Assembly (NCBI RefSeq): GCF_015865035.1
Contig: NZ_JADZGI010000002.1
Location: 372,001-436,000 of the forward strand
DNA: 64,000 nt
Source of the DNA: Novosphingobium aureum
GTDB lineage: Bacteria; Pseudomonadota; Alphaproteobacteria; Sphingomonadales; Sphingomonadaceae
Direction of reading: 5' to 3'
The stretch's first letter is position 1; each line of letters begins with the position of its first letter. Both the position numbers and the translations under genes were made by a program. The notes under the pieces are model-generated. The model was not told the origin of the DNA, did not search any database, and was given only the letters and a program-made list of their open reading frames with translations. This document shows, piece after piece, positions 43,026 through 51,568 of the stretch.

Positions 43026-43799
43026 TCAGGCCCGGGCGGGCAAGCCGGCGGCGCGCAGCGCGGCGTGGGCCTCGGCGATCGAGTGCTTGCCGAAATGGAA
43101 GATCGAAGCCGCCAGCACCGCGCTGGCGTGGCCCTCGCGCACGCCCGCGACGAGGTGATCGAGGTTGCCGACGCCGCCCGAGGCGATGACCGGCACCGAG
43201 ACCGCGTCGGCAATCGAGCGGGTGAGATCGAGATCATAGCCCGCCTGCGTGCCATCGCCATCCATCGAGGTGACGAGCAGTTCGCCAGCGCCCAGCGAAG
43301 CGAGCTTCACCGCATGCTCGAGCGCGTCGATGCCGGTGGCCTTGCGCCCGCCGTGCGTGAAGATTTCCCAGCGCTTGGGGCCGGTGCCATCGTCGACCCG
43401 GCGCGCATCGACCGAGGCGACGATGCACTGCGCACCGAACCGCTCAGAAATGTCGGAGACCACTTCGGGCCGCGACACGGCTGCGGAATTGACCGCCACC
43501 TTGTCAGCGCCCGCGAGCAGCAGCGCGCGCGCATCCTCGGCAGTGCGCACGCCCCCGCCCACGGTCAGCGGCATGAAGCAGACTTCGGCGGTGCGCCGGA
43601 CGATATCGAGCAGCGTGCCGCGCCCTTCGTGGCTCGCCGAGATATCGAGGAAGCACAGCTCGTCCGCGCCCGCCGCATCGTAGGCACGGGCCTGCTCGAC
43701 CGGATCGCCCGCGTCCTTGAGATCGACGAAGTTCACGCCCTTGACCACGCGGCCATTGGCGACGTCGAGGCAAGGAATGACACGGACGCGCACGGTCAT
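43026..43799 (-). CDS. hisF: Imidazole glycerol phosphate synthase cyclase subunit
   Basis: A 257-residue TIM barrel. The N-terminal VIPCLDVANGRVVKGVNF carries the catalytic Asp, and the second Asp is in IVASVDARR; phosphate loops are TVGGGVRTAED and VPVIASGGVGN. With HisH it makes IGP and AICAR from PRFAR and glutamine. It starts 4 bases after the hisA stop, indicating coupled translation. Confidence 0.98.
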   Translation of the reverse strand: MTVRVRVIPCLDVANGRVVKGVNFVDLKDAGDPVEQARAYDAAGADELCFLDISASHEGRGTLLDIVRRTAEVCFMPLTVGGGVRTAEDARALLLAGADKVAVNSAAVSRPEVVSDISERFGAQCIVASVDARRVDDGTGPKRWEIFTHGGRKATGIDALEHAVKLASLGAGELLVTSMDGDGTQAGYDLDLTRSIADAVSVPVIASGGVGNLDHLVAGVREGHASAVLAASIFHFGKHSIAEAHAALRAAGLPARA

Positions 43800-43803
43800 C
43801 GGA

Positions 43804-44532
43804 TCAGTCCTTCTCGGCCATCTGGATCGCGGTCGCGAGATCGAGCCGCCCGTCGTAGAGCGCGCGGCCGGTGATCACGCCCTCGATGCCATCGGCCTTG
43901 TGGAGCTTGAGCATGCGGATATCGTCGAGGCCCTTCACGCCGCCCGATGCGATGACCGGCATGTCGGTCTGACGCGCCAGATCGACGGTTGCCTGCACGT
44001 TGCAGCCCTTGAGCATGCCGTCGCGCCCGATGTCGGTGAACAGCAGCGAGGCAACGCCCGCATCCTCGAAGCGGCGGGCAAGGTCGACCACCGAGACGTT
44101 CGAGACATCGGCCCAGCCCTCGGTCGCCACCATGCCGTCGCGCGCGTCGACCGCGACGACGATGCCGTTTTCCCACTCCTTCGCCATGTCCTTGACGAAC
44201 TGCGGGTCCTTGAGCGCGGCAGTGCCCATCACGACGCGGCTGACGCCGAGCTTGAACCAGCCCTCGACCGCCTCGGGGGTGCGGATGCCGCCGCCCAGCT
44301 GGACGTGTCCGGGGAACACCTCGAGGATCGCCTCGACCGCCTCGCGGTTCTCGGCACGACCCGCGAAGGAGCCGTCGAGATCGACCACGTGAAGGAACTG
44401 CGAACCGGCCTCGGCAAACATCATCGCCTGTGCGGCGGGGTTGTCGCCGTAGACGGTGGCGCGGTCCATATCACCTTCGGCGAGGCGGACGACCTGACCT
44501 TGCTTGAGGTCGATGGCGGGAAAGACGATCAT
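43804..44532 (-). CDS. hisA: ProFAR isomerase
   Basis: A 242-residue TIM barrel that isomerises ProFAR to PRFAR in histidine synthesis. Start at ATG 44532 (MIVFPAIDLKQGQVVRL) with the catalytic Asp in PAIDL; the second acidic residue is in FTDIGRDGML. Phosphate-binding loops LGGGIRTPEAV and VIASGGVKGLDD are present. It begins 4 bases after the hisH stop. Confidence 0.98.
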   Translation of the reverse strand: MIVFPAIDLKQGQVVRLAEGDMDRATVYGDNPAAQAMMFAEAGSQFLHVVDLDGSFAGRAENREAVEAILEVFPGHVQLGGGIRTPEAVEGWFKLGVSRVVMGTAALKDPQFVKDMAKEWENGIVVAVDARDGMVATEGWADVSNVSVVDLARRFEDAGVASLLFTDIGRDGMLKGCNVQATVDLARQTDMPVIASGGVKGLDDIRMLKLHKADGIEGVITGRALYDGRLDLATAIQMAEKD

Positions 44533-44536
44533 GGCT

Positions 44537-45166
44537 TCAGGGCTTCCAGTCGAGGAAACGGGAGAGGAGCGAAAGGCCGTAGGCTTGGCTCTTCTCGGGA
44601 TGGAACTGCACGCCGACGACATTGTCACGGGCGACCGCTGCGACGAGACCGCCGCCGTGATCGCTCATCGCCGCGACCGAGTGGCCGTCGTCGGGCACGA
44701 AGTGATAGGAGTGCAGGAAATAGGCCTCGCCCGGCTCGATCAGCGCATGGGCCGGGTCGACCCTGCCTACGCCCACGTCGTTCCAGCCCATGTGCGGGAC
44801 CTTGACCATGGGGTCGGTGCGCTCGATCAGCCGCACCTCGCCCGGTATCCAGTCGAGCCCCTCGGTGCTGCCGAATTCGAGCCCGCGCGTCGCGAGCAGC
44901 TGCATTCCGACGCAAATGCCGAGAAACGGCACGCCGCCTACCTGCACCCGCTCGTGCAGCGCATCGACCATGCCGGGTATCGCCCATAGCGCGTCGGCGC
45001 AGGCCTTGAACGCCCCGACGCCCGGCAGAACGATGCGATCGGCGGTGCGCACGGCCATCGGATCGGCGGTCACCGTCACCTTTTCCGCACCAGCGGCCTT
45101 CAGCGCATTGGCGACCGAATGCAGGTTGCCCGCGCCATAGTCGATGAGGGCGAGCTTCTGCGCCAT
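44537..45166 (-). CDS. hisH: Imidazole glycerol phosphate synthase glutaminase subunit
   Basis: A 209-residue class I glutamine amidotransferase. It shows DYGAGNLHSVANAL at the N-terminus, the nucleophile Cys in FLGICVGMQLL, and the catalytic His-x-Glu in GVQFHPEKSQ. Start ATG 45166 overlaps the hisB TGA by one base (TGATG); the longer frame runs into hisB. Confidence 0.97.
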   Translation of the reverse strand: MAQKLALIDYGAGNLHSVANALKAAGAEKVTVTADPMAVRTADRIVLPGVGAFKACADALWAIPGMVDALHERVQVGGVPFLGICVGMQLLATRGLEFGSTEGLDWIPGEVRLIERTDPMVKVPHMGWNDVGVGRVDPAHALIEPGEAYFLHSYHFVPDDGHSVAAMSDHGGGLVAAVARDNVVGVQFHPEKSQAYGLSLLSRFLDWKP

Positions 45167-45768
45167 CAGAGCGACTTGCCCCCGAGGATGCCCTTGGTCG
45201 AGGGCACTGCGCCGCCCTTGCGCGCATCGAGCTCGACGGCGCTGCGCATGGCGCGCGCGAAGCCCTTGAACAGCCCCTCGCAGATGTGGTGGTTGTTGGT
45301 GCCGTAGAGCAGTTCCATGTGCAGCGTGATGCCGACCGCCTGCGAGACCGAGTGGAACCAGTGCTCGACCAGTTCGGTGTCGAACTCGCCCAGCTTTTCC
45401 TGCGTGAAGCCGGCCTTCCACACGAAGTAGGGCCGCCCGGAGATGTCGAGCACGACACGGCACAACGCTTCGTCCATCGGCGAGTGGGCCTCGCCGTAGC
45501 GACCGATCCCCGCCTTGTCGCCCAGCGCCTGCGCGATGGCCTGGCCGATGGCGATGGCGCTGTCCTCGGTGGTGTGGTGCTGGTCGACGTGCAGGTCGCC
45601 CTTCACGTGGCACACCAGGTCGATCAGCGAATGGCGCGAGAACTGCTCGATCATGTGATCGAGAAAGCCGATGCCGGTCGAGACGTCGTACTGTCCGGTG
45701 CCGTCGAGGTTGATCTCGATGCGGATGTCGGTCTCGTGAGTCTTGCGGATGATCGAGGCTGTACGCAT
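45166..45768 (-). CDS. hisB: Imidazoleglycerol-phosphate dehydratase
   Basis: A 200-residue Mn-dependent dehydratase with the duplicated metal-binding motifs LDHMIEQFSRHSLIDL, DQHHTTEDSAIAIGQA and GTNNHHICEGLFKGFARA. Monofunctional: no histidinol-phosphatase domain is fused. Start ATG 45768 (MRTASIIRKT). First gene of the hisBHAFE unit, divergent from sspB across about 170 bases. Confidence 0.97.
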   Translation of the reverse strand: MRTASIIRKTHETDIRIEINLDGTGQYDVSTGIGFLDHMIEQFSRHSLIDLVCHVKGDLHVDQHHTTEDSAIAIGQAIAQALGDKAGIGRYGEAHSPMDEALCRVVLDISGRPYFVWKAGFTQEKLGEFDTELVEHWFHSVSQAVGITLHMELLYGTNNHHICEGLFKGFARAMRSAVELDARKGGAVPSTKGILGGKSL

Positions 45769-45938
45769 GGGCTGGCCTATAGACAGGTGTGGCGCGGAAT
45801 CAATTGCATGTATTCGTGCGAGGCTGCGCACGATATGAACCCGGGAGGCTGCACAATCCCCCCAAAACCCATCAGACTGTCTAAAAACCCCTATCCGGTG
45901 GCTTGACCGCAAGGGCTTCGATGCGCACCTAGAGCCCG

Positions 45939-46439
45939 ATGAACGATACGCCACCAGACAGCCTGATCCCCTACGACGAGATCGTGCAGGAAGCCCTGCG
46001 CGCCGTTGTCGGGCGTGTGCTGGGCCAGGTCGAAGCGACGAGCGGCGCTCTTCCCGGCAATCACCACTTCTACATCACCTTCAAGACCGGCGCACCGGGC
46101 GTGAACATCCCCGCGGACCTGCGCACGCGTTTCCCCGACGAGATGACGATCGTCCTGCAGAACAAGTTCTGGGATCTCTCGGTGCGCGAAGACGGCTTCA
46201 CGGTGAGCCTCAGCTTCAACCAGATGCCCGCCAAGCTCGAGATTCCCTTCTCGGCGATCACCGCGTTCGTCGACCCCGCAGTGGACTTCGGCCTGCAGTT
46301 CCAGGCGATGGATGATGACGAGGAAGACGAACTCGGCGATGCGGGCAACGACGGCGCGGAACGCGACGTCGCCTCGCGCATTACTCCCAGCGACGACGGC
46401 TCGAATGTCGTTTCGGTCGATTTCGGCAAGAAGAAGTAA
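45939..46439 (+). CDS. sspB: Alphaproteobacterial SspB, ClpXP adaptor
   Basis: A 166-residue adaptor that tethers ssrA-tagged and other substrates to ClpXP. The substrate-binding fold is seen in about 1-125 (YDEIVQEALRAVVGRVL, HHFYITFKTGAPGVNIP, FWDLSVREDGFTVSLSF). A long acidic linker (DDDEEDELGDAG) and a short C-terminal ClpX-binding segment (NVVSVDFGKKK) follow. This alpha-type layout is strong evidence for the class of the organism. Confidence 0.93.
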   Translation: MNDTPPDSLIPYDEIVQEALRAVVGRVLGQVEATSGALPGNHHFYITFKTGAPGVNIPADLRTRFPDEMTIVLQNKFWDLSVREDGFTVSLSFNQMPAKLEIPFSAITAFVDPAVDFGLQFQAMDDDEEDELGDAGNDGAERDVASRITPSDDGSNVVSVDFGKKK

Positions 46440-46491
46440 GCGCAGGCCAGAGGATAAGACGTCTCCACTGGCCCAAAAGCAGGAAACCGGC

Positions 46492-47043
46492 ATGGGCAAG
46501 AAGGACGGCAAGGCAGGGATTTCAGGAAGCGGCGTTCTCGAATCCGCGAAGGACGCCGGAAGCGAGATTGGTGACCGTGCCGTCAGCCTGACCCAGGCCC
46601 TTGCCGCAGCAACGCCCGAGACGGTGGAAGAGGCCTTTCCAGTCACCTCTGCCGCCAGGAAGACATCTCGCACCAAGCGCTCGGGCAAGCCGAGTGCGCG
46701 CGAACTGCTCGGCCCCAGCCCCAATCCTGCAACCAATCTCGCCATTGCCGACATTGCCCTGCGCAGCGCTTCGATGCTTGCGCGCCAGGGAATCGAACGG
46801 GCCCTGCTCGGCCAGCGCTATGCACCGCGCAAGGCCTGGCAGATTCTCAAGGGACGGCCGATCAGCGAAGTCATGCTTCACCGGGCAATCGCCAAGGTCG
46901 CGATGTCCTCGGTGCCCGGTGCTCTCGCCATGACCGGCATCATGGTGGCCAAGACCCTCTACGACAGGGGAAAAGCGCATAAGGCAACCGCCGAGGGCGA
47001 GGCCGACCTTGCCGAAAAGGCCGAAGACGGCCGCGACGGCTGA
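46492..47043 (+). CDS. Conserved hypothetical protein, 183 residues
   Basis: Not recognised. Start ATG 46492 after AGGAAA. The N-terminal half is low complexity, rich in Ala, Ser, Lys and Thr (about 1-75). The C-terminal half is helical and basic (LAIADIALRSASMLARQGIERALLGQRY, ISEVMLHRAIAKVAMSSVPGALAMTGIMVAKTLYDRGK), with one possible membrane-associated helix. It sits between sspB and gmk on the same strand, 52 bases after sspB. Probably a cytosolic or membrane-peripheral protein restricted to sphingomonads. Confidence 0.75.
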   Translation: MGKKDGKAGISGSGVLESAKDAGSEIGDRAVSLTQALAAATPETVEEAFPVTSAARKTSRTKRSGKPSARELLGPSPNPATNLAIADIALRSASMLARQGIERALLGQRYAPRKAWQILKGRPISEVMLHRAIAKVAMSSVPGALAMTGIMVAKTLYDRGKAHKATAEGEADLAEKAEDGRDG

Positions 47044-47144
47044 GCCGACTACCGATATTCAAGCCTCCCCCCGCCCAGGCCCGGCACTGGCATAAGCGGG
47101 TCTGCAGGGGTTGATTTGCAGCCTCGCCGCCGCCATCGGGAGGC

Positions 47145-47846
47145 ATGGACAGCCAGCCCGATTCCCGGACCGCCCCCTCTGCCAGCACGCCCGACGCCGC
47201 TAAGGATGCGCTTGAGCGGCGCGGCCTCATGCTCATCCTCTCCTCGCCCTCGGGCACAGGCAAGACGACCATCGCGCGTATGCTGCTCGAGGAGGACGCG
47301 ATGATCTGCAACTCGGTCTCGTGCACGACCCGCCCCCCGCGCCCCGGCGAAATCGACGGCAAGGACTACCACTTCGTCAGCCAGGACCAGTTCGACCGCA
47401 TGGCCGAGCAGGGCGACTTTCTCGAATGGGCCCACGTCTTCGGCAAGTCCTACGGCACCCCCAAAGCGCAGGTAAAGGCAGGCCTCAAGGCTGGGCAGGA
47501 CTACCTCTTCGACATCGACTGGCAGGGCACCCAGCAGCTCTACCAGAAGCTCGAACGCGACGTCGTGCGCGTGTTCCTGCTCCCCCCTTCGATCGACGAG
47601 CTGCGCCGCCGCCTGACCGGGCGCGGCACCGACAGCGCCGAGGTCATCGCCGCGCGCATGGACCGGGCCCGGTCGGAAATCAGCCACTGGGACGGCTACG
47701 ACTACGTCGTGGTCAACGATGACATCGCCGCCTGTTTCGCCAAGGTGAAGCAGATCCTCGCCGCCGAACGCCTGCGCCGCGCGCGCCAGACCGGCCTCAT
47801 CGGCTTCGTGCGCGAGCTGATGGAACCAGGCGACGAACTGGGCTGA
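47145..47846 (+). CDS. gmk: Guanylate kinase
   Basis: A 233-residue kinase phosphorylating GMP to GDP. The P-loop SSPSGTGKTTIARML lies near residues 33-47, the GMP-binding segments SCTTRPPRPGEIDGKDYHFV and FLEWAHVFGKSYGTP follow, and the LID carries RLTGRGTDS. The first 28 residues are an extension beyond the usual start, and the ribosome site GGGAGG lies very close to the ATG, so a downstream start (Met29) is possible. Confidence 0.96.
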   Translation: MDSQPDSRTAPSASTPDAAKDALERRGLMLILSSPSGTGKTTIARMLLEEDAMICNSVSCTTRPPRPGEIDGKDYHFVSQDQFDRMAEQGDFLEWAHVFGKSYGTPKAQVKAGLKAGQDYLFDIDWQGTQQLYQKLERDVVRVFLLPPSIDELRRRLTGRGTDSAEVIAARMDRARSEISHWDGYDYVVVNDDIAACFAKVKQILAAERLRRARQTGLIGFVRELMEPGDELG

Positions 47847-48002
47847 CACGGGCCACGCCCGGAAGCCTGCAGCGGGGCTCGCGCGAAAGAAACGAACAGC
47901 GCCGCAGCACCCGCCATCCTTTTTCTTGTTCTCGGCTTCGCACCGCGATAGGCGCAGCGCCGAGTTCCCTTCACCGACACAATTTTTCCGGAGACACCCC
48001 AG

Positions 48003-48839
<837 letters not shown>

Positions 48840-48846
48840 TATCAAA

Positions 48847-48885
48847 GGAAAACCCCGTAATCTTGCCGGATCTACGGGGTTTTCC
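48847..48885 (+). terminator. Terminator after dapD
   Basis: GGAAAACCCCGTA paired perfectly with TACGGGGTTTTCC around a 12-base loop, starting 8 bases past the dapD stop; the descending arm supplies TTTT. Confidence 0.85.
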
Positions 48886-48952
48886 GAGGAACGCATGGGC
48901 GTTCTGGCGCGTTGACGATGGATAACCAGAAAATCCATCGGAGAGACGCAAC

Positions 48953-49171
48953 ATGGAACGCCGAGGATCAGAAGTTCACCTGAGCGAAGACGAAGCGCGC
49001 GGCGGCTCGACGCCGCATATCCTGCGTTTCGTCCTCATCATCAGCCTTGCACTCGCCATCGTCGCAATGTCGGCAGTGTGGATCACCGGTGCCCTGACCG
49101 GCGGCGGCGAGGACGAGGCGACTGCCGACCAGCCGGCCATGGCGCAGGACGCCCCGGCAGGCCAGCCCTGA
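48953..49171 (+). CDS. Small single-pass membrane protein, 72 residues
   Basis: Unrecognised protein with a charged N-terminus (about 1-24), one hydrophobic helix (LRFVLIISLALAIVAMSAVWITGAL) and an acidic, Gly/Ala-rich tail outside or inside the membrane. GGAGAG precedes the ATG by 8 bases, which supports expression. It lies just after the dapD terminator and 10 bases before the DUF2945 gene, with which it may be cotranscribed. Confidence 0.7.
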   Translation: MERRGSEVHLSEDEARGGSTPHILRFVLIISLALAIVAMSAVWITGALTGGGEDEATADQPAMAQDAPAGQP

Positions 49172-49181
49172 ACGGGCGGTC

Positions 49182-49400
49182 ATGAGCAACAGCTATAAGA
49201 CCGGCACGAAAGTCCGCTGGCATTGGGGTAGCGGCAGCGCCACCGGCACCGTCACCGAGCGCTTCGAACGGCGGGTGCAGCGTACCATCAAAGGCAGCAA
49301 GATCGTGCGCAACGGTTCGGACGACAACCCCGCCTACCTGATCGAGCAGGACGACGGAGACCGCGTGCTCAAGAGCGGCTCCGAACTGGAAGGCGCCTGA
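49182..49400 (+). CDS. DUF2945 / HVA1-type TUDOR-like small protein
   Basis: A 72-residue protein matching the DUF2945 family (hypervirulence-associated TUDOR-like domain): YKTGTKVRWHWGSGSATGTVTERF followed by GSKIVRNGSDDNPAYLIEQDDGDRVLKSGSEL, quoted here in two pieces. Families of this kind are small beta-barrels with unknown bacterial function. Its TGA overlaps the ATG of the DUF1810 gene (TGATG). Confidence 0.82.
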   Translation: MSNSYKTGTKVRWHWGSGSATGTVTERFERRVQRTIKGSKIVRNGSDDNPAYLIEQDDGDRVLKSGSELEGA

Positions 49401-49867
49401 TGGACGCGCCGGCCAGTCGGCTGGACCTACAACGTTTCGTCGATGCGCAGCACTCAGTCTGGACCGAGGCGCTGGGTGAATTGCGTGCAGGTGCGAAGCG
49501 CGGCCACTGGATGTGGTTCATCTTTCCGCAAATCGCAGGCCTCGGCCGGAGCGACCTGTCGCGTTTTTACGCCGTTCGTGACCTTGAGGAGGCCTGCGCC
49601 TATCTCGAACACCCCGTTCTTGCTCCTCGCCTCGTCGAAGCCACGCGCGCGGTCAGCGAGAGTGGTCGCCGGCGCAGCGCACGTGCGATGCTGGGAGAAG
49701 TCGACGCGATGAAGCTGCGCAGCAGTCTCACGCTATTCGACTACGCCGACTGCCATTGCGGTACCGATCCCGCCGCAACCCCCTTCGGCGAAGCGCTATG
49801 CCGTCTTTTCTCGGGGCAGCGCGACCGGCTCACCCTGGAGATCGTTGCCGAAACGGCAGCAGACTGA
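49400..49867 (+). CDS. DUF1810 family protein
   Basis: A 155-residue protein of the DUF1810 family. The N-terminal LDLQRFVDAQHSVWTEALGEL and the signature GHWMWFIFPQIAGLGRS are diagnostic, followed by a helical C-terminus with KLRSSLTLF. Function unknown; sometimes labelled calpastatin in databases without evidence. Translationally coupled to the DUF2945 gene and followed by a strong terminator. Confidence 0.88.
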   Translation: MDAPASRLDLQRFVDAQHSVWTEALGELRAGAKRGHWMWFIFPQIAGLGRSDLSRFYAVRDLEEACAYLEHPVLAPRLVEATRAVSESGRRRSARAMLGEVDAMKLRSSLTLFDYADCHCGTDPAATPFGEALCRLFSGQRDRLTLEIVAETAAD

Positions 49868-49880
49868 AACGAGACACACC

Positions 49881-49914
49881 AAAAAACCTCCCGGAACATG
49901 TCCGGGAGGTTTTT
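49881..49914. terminator. Bidirectional terminator after the DUF1810 gene
   Basis: AAAAAACCTCCCGGA paired with TCCGGGAGGTTTTT around a five-base loop. The A and T runs allow termination from both sides; the convergent small membrane-protein gene ends 34 bases to the right. Confidence 0.9.
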
Positions 49915-49947
49915 CTCGATCGGATTCTTGCGAAGGACCCGGCGCGC

Positions 49948-50223
49948 TTACTGCTCGCCGTTATCCTTGACGCCGACAGTCGGAACCTCGACCTCTTCCT
50001 TCTTGGTGCCCACGACGACTTCCTTGCTGTCGACATCGACATTGGGAAGCTCGCCGCCCTGGACGCTGACCTCGGGCATGTCGCCGCCATCGACGTCCGC
50101 GGACCAGAAGCCGGTCGCGAACAGGAAGGCGATGATCGCAACTGCAATGATCGCGATGATCGCAATAGCCTTACCCGGACCGCCGCGCTTCACGACGACG
50201 CGTTCATTATAATGTTCCGCCAT
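49948..50223 (-). CDS. Small single-pass membrane protein, 91 residues
   Basis: Unrecognised protein with a basic N-terminus (EHYNERVVVKRGG), one strongly hydrophobic helix (AIAIIAIIAVAIIAFLFATGFW) and a Val/Asp/Glu-rich soluble tail. GGAGAGG precedes the ATG at 50223. A monocistronic unit with its own terminator. Probably an inner-membrane protein with a periplasmic tail; function unknown. Confidence 0.72.
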   Translation of the reverse strand: MAEHYNERVVVKRGGPGKAIAIIAIIAVAIIAFLFATGFWSADVDGGDMPEVSVQGGELPNVDVDSKEVVVGTKKEEVEVPTVGVKDNGEQ

Positions 50224-50448
50224 GTGTGCCTCTCCATATTTTGCTTACCGCGACACAACGCACTGCGATTCCAAATTGTTCCACGCCACCCGCGCCCGCC
50301 CGGCACAGTGCGCCCTTTGGCATCGGAGCAAGGTGGCGGATGAGTCCCGTTCCAGTACGTTTACGAGACACCGGTCTCAGTAAAGCGCTGTACCTGCGCG
50401 CAACGCTCGCCTAAGCTGGGACCATAAAAAGATAAAAGGAGAGGAGCC

Positions 50449-50991
50449 GTGCGCCTTACCGCGCATACCGATTATGCCATGCGCATCCTGCTGCATGCTG
50501 CGGCCGCACGTCAGCGTGACCCGCGGCTGCTGCTGTCGATCGCCGAGGTTGCGAGGGCACACGATATTTCGCGCAACCATGCGATGAAGATCGTCAGCCA
50601 CCTTGGCCACGCCGGGTTTCTGGAGACAGTGCGCGGGCGCAGCGGCGGCTTCCGGCTGGCCCGCGAGCCGGAAACCATCCGCATCGGTGCTGTCGTGCGC
50701 AGTACCGAACCATGTCTCGAGCCGGCATTGTGCAAGACTTGCGCGCTCAACGGGGCCTGCGGCTTCTCGACCATGCTCGACAAGGCCGTCGCCGCATTCC
50801 TAGCCGTACTCGACGATTGCACCCTCGCCGATGCCACGAGGACTACGCGCATCGATCTGACAGGCGGGGGCCCCGCCGGGTCGCTAGGCCTGCCTGCGGA
50901 CAACAAGTCGGCGCAACATACCGAGGAAGAACGTCTCGACGATTATCCGATCCCGGGAACCGGGACGGCCCGCCGGGCGTTCTCCTCTTGA
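50449..50991 (+). CDS. Rrf2-family Fe-S regulator, NsrR-like
   Basis: A 180-residue regulator with an N-terminal winged helix (MRLTAHTDYAMRILLHAA; LSIAEVARAHDISRNHAMKIVSHL) and Cys residues C89, C95, C98 and C104 for an Fe-S cluster. The N-terminus and Cys spacing are NsrR-like, suggesting nitric-oxide sensing. The start is GTG 50449 after GGAGAGGAG. A 50-residue tail beyond the usual end (NKSAQHTEEERLDDYP...) is unusual. It is followed by a 55-residue open frame with a strong ribosome site. Confidence 0.88.
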   Translation: MRLTAHTDYAMRILLHAAAARQRDPRLLLSIAEVARAHDISRNHAMKIVSHLGHAGFLETVRGRSGGFRLAREPETIRIGAVVRSTEPCLEPALCKTCALNGACGFSTMLDKAVAAFLAVLDDCTLADATRTTRIDLTGGGPAGSLGLPADNKSAQHTEEERLDDYPIPGTGTARRAFSS

Positions 50992-51007
50992 GGAGAGGAG
51001 AAAATCA

Positions 51008-51175
51008 ATGACCATCGGATCGACCATCCCGTTTCGTCGCAACGACGATCGCGGACGCACGGGCTCGTTGCTGCTCGATCGCGGACGCGACATGCGCGTT
51101 CGCGAGGAGCGCAAGGAGCTTGCGCACAAGGACGGTATGAAAGTGTGGTCCTCGGGGCATTTCCGCAGGGGCTGA
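51008..51175 (+). CDS. Predicted 55-residue basic protein downstream of the Rrf2 regulator
   Basis: ATG 51008 is preceded by GAGGAGAGGAG at 6-8 bases, one of the strongest ribosome sites in the window, and lies 16 bases after the Rrf2 stop. The predicted protein is very basic and charged (MTIGSTIPFRRNDDRG... RDMRVREERKELAHKDGMK... HFRRG) with no membrane segment. No family recognised. A candidate NO/stress-related small protein by position only. Confidence 0.55.
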   Translation: MTIGSTIPFRRNDDRGRTGSLLLDRGRDMRVREERKELAHKDGMKVWSSGHFRRG

Positions 51176-51568
51176 CAGCCCTCGGCTTACCCGCCTTGCC
51201 CCGGGCGTCGACGATCCCGGGCGGTGAGCTACATCACCGCCCGGGATGACCCTGCGCTGCGCATGCTTCCCGCAGCACCCTTGCCTTGGCACGTCCTGCC
51301 ACTGCCAAGTGTCGCGCCATCGCTGAACCGCAGTCGGCTTCTCTCGATGACAGGCAAGAAAACTGCACTGGACGAGTGAGTTTCGTATCAAACATGCGGC
51401 CAGGGCGCGCGCTTTGAAACCGTGGCAGCAATGCGCGCAGCCCCCTTGCAATACCCCGATCGAAACGCTTCACTCGGCACCATGACAGCGTCTGCAGGTC
51501 CCCCCGTCGCGTGCGCAATGCACGGACACTTCCCCCATCCCCCCTGCTGACATCCAGGAGACGTCCGA
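51176..51568. other. Intergenic region ahead of the M3 peptidase gene
   Basis: About 390 bases. The left part holds the 34-base inverted repeat at 51214-51247; the right part should hold the promoter of the peptidase gene. No gene or RNA recognised. Confidence 0.45.
51214..51247. repeat. 34-base inverted repeat with perfect 14-base arms
   Basis: ATCCCGGGCGGTGA and its exact complement flank a 6-base spacer. No T run follows on either strand, so it may be a Rho-independent-like hairpin without U tract, an RNA-stabilising structure for the small-protein mRNA, or a protein-binding site. Confidence 0.6.
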
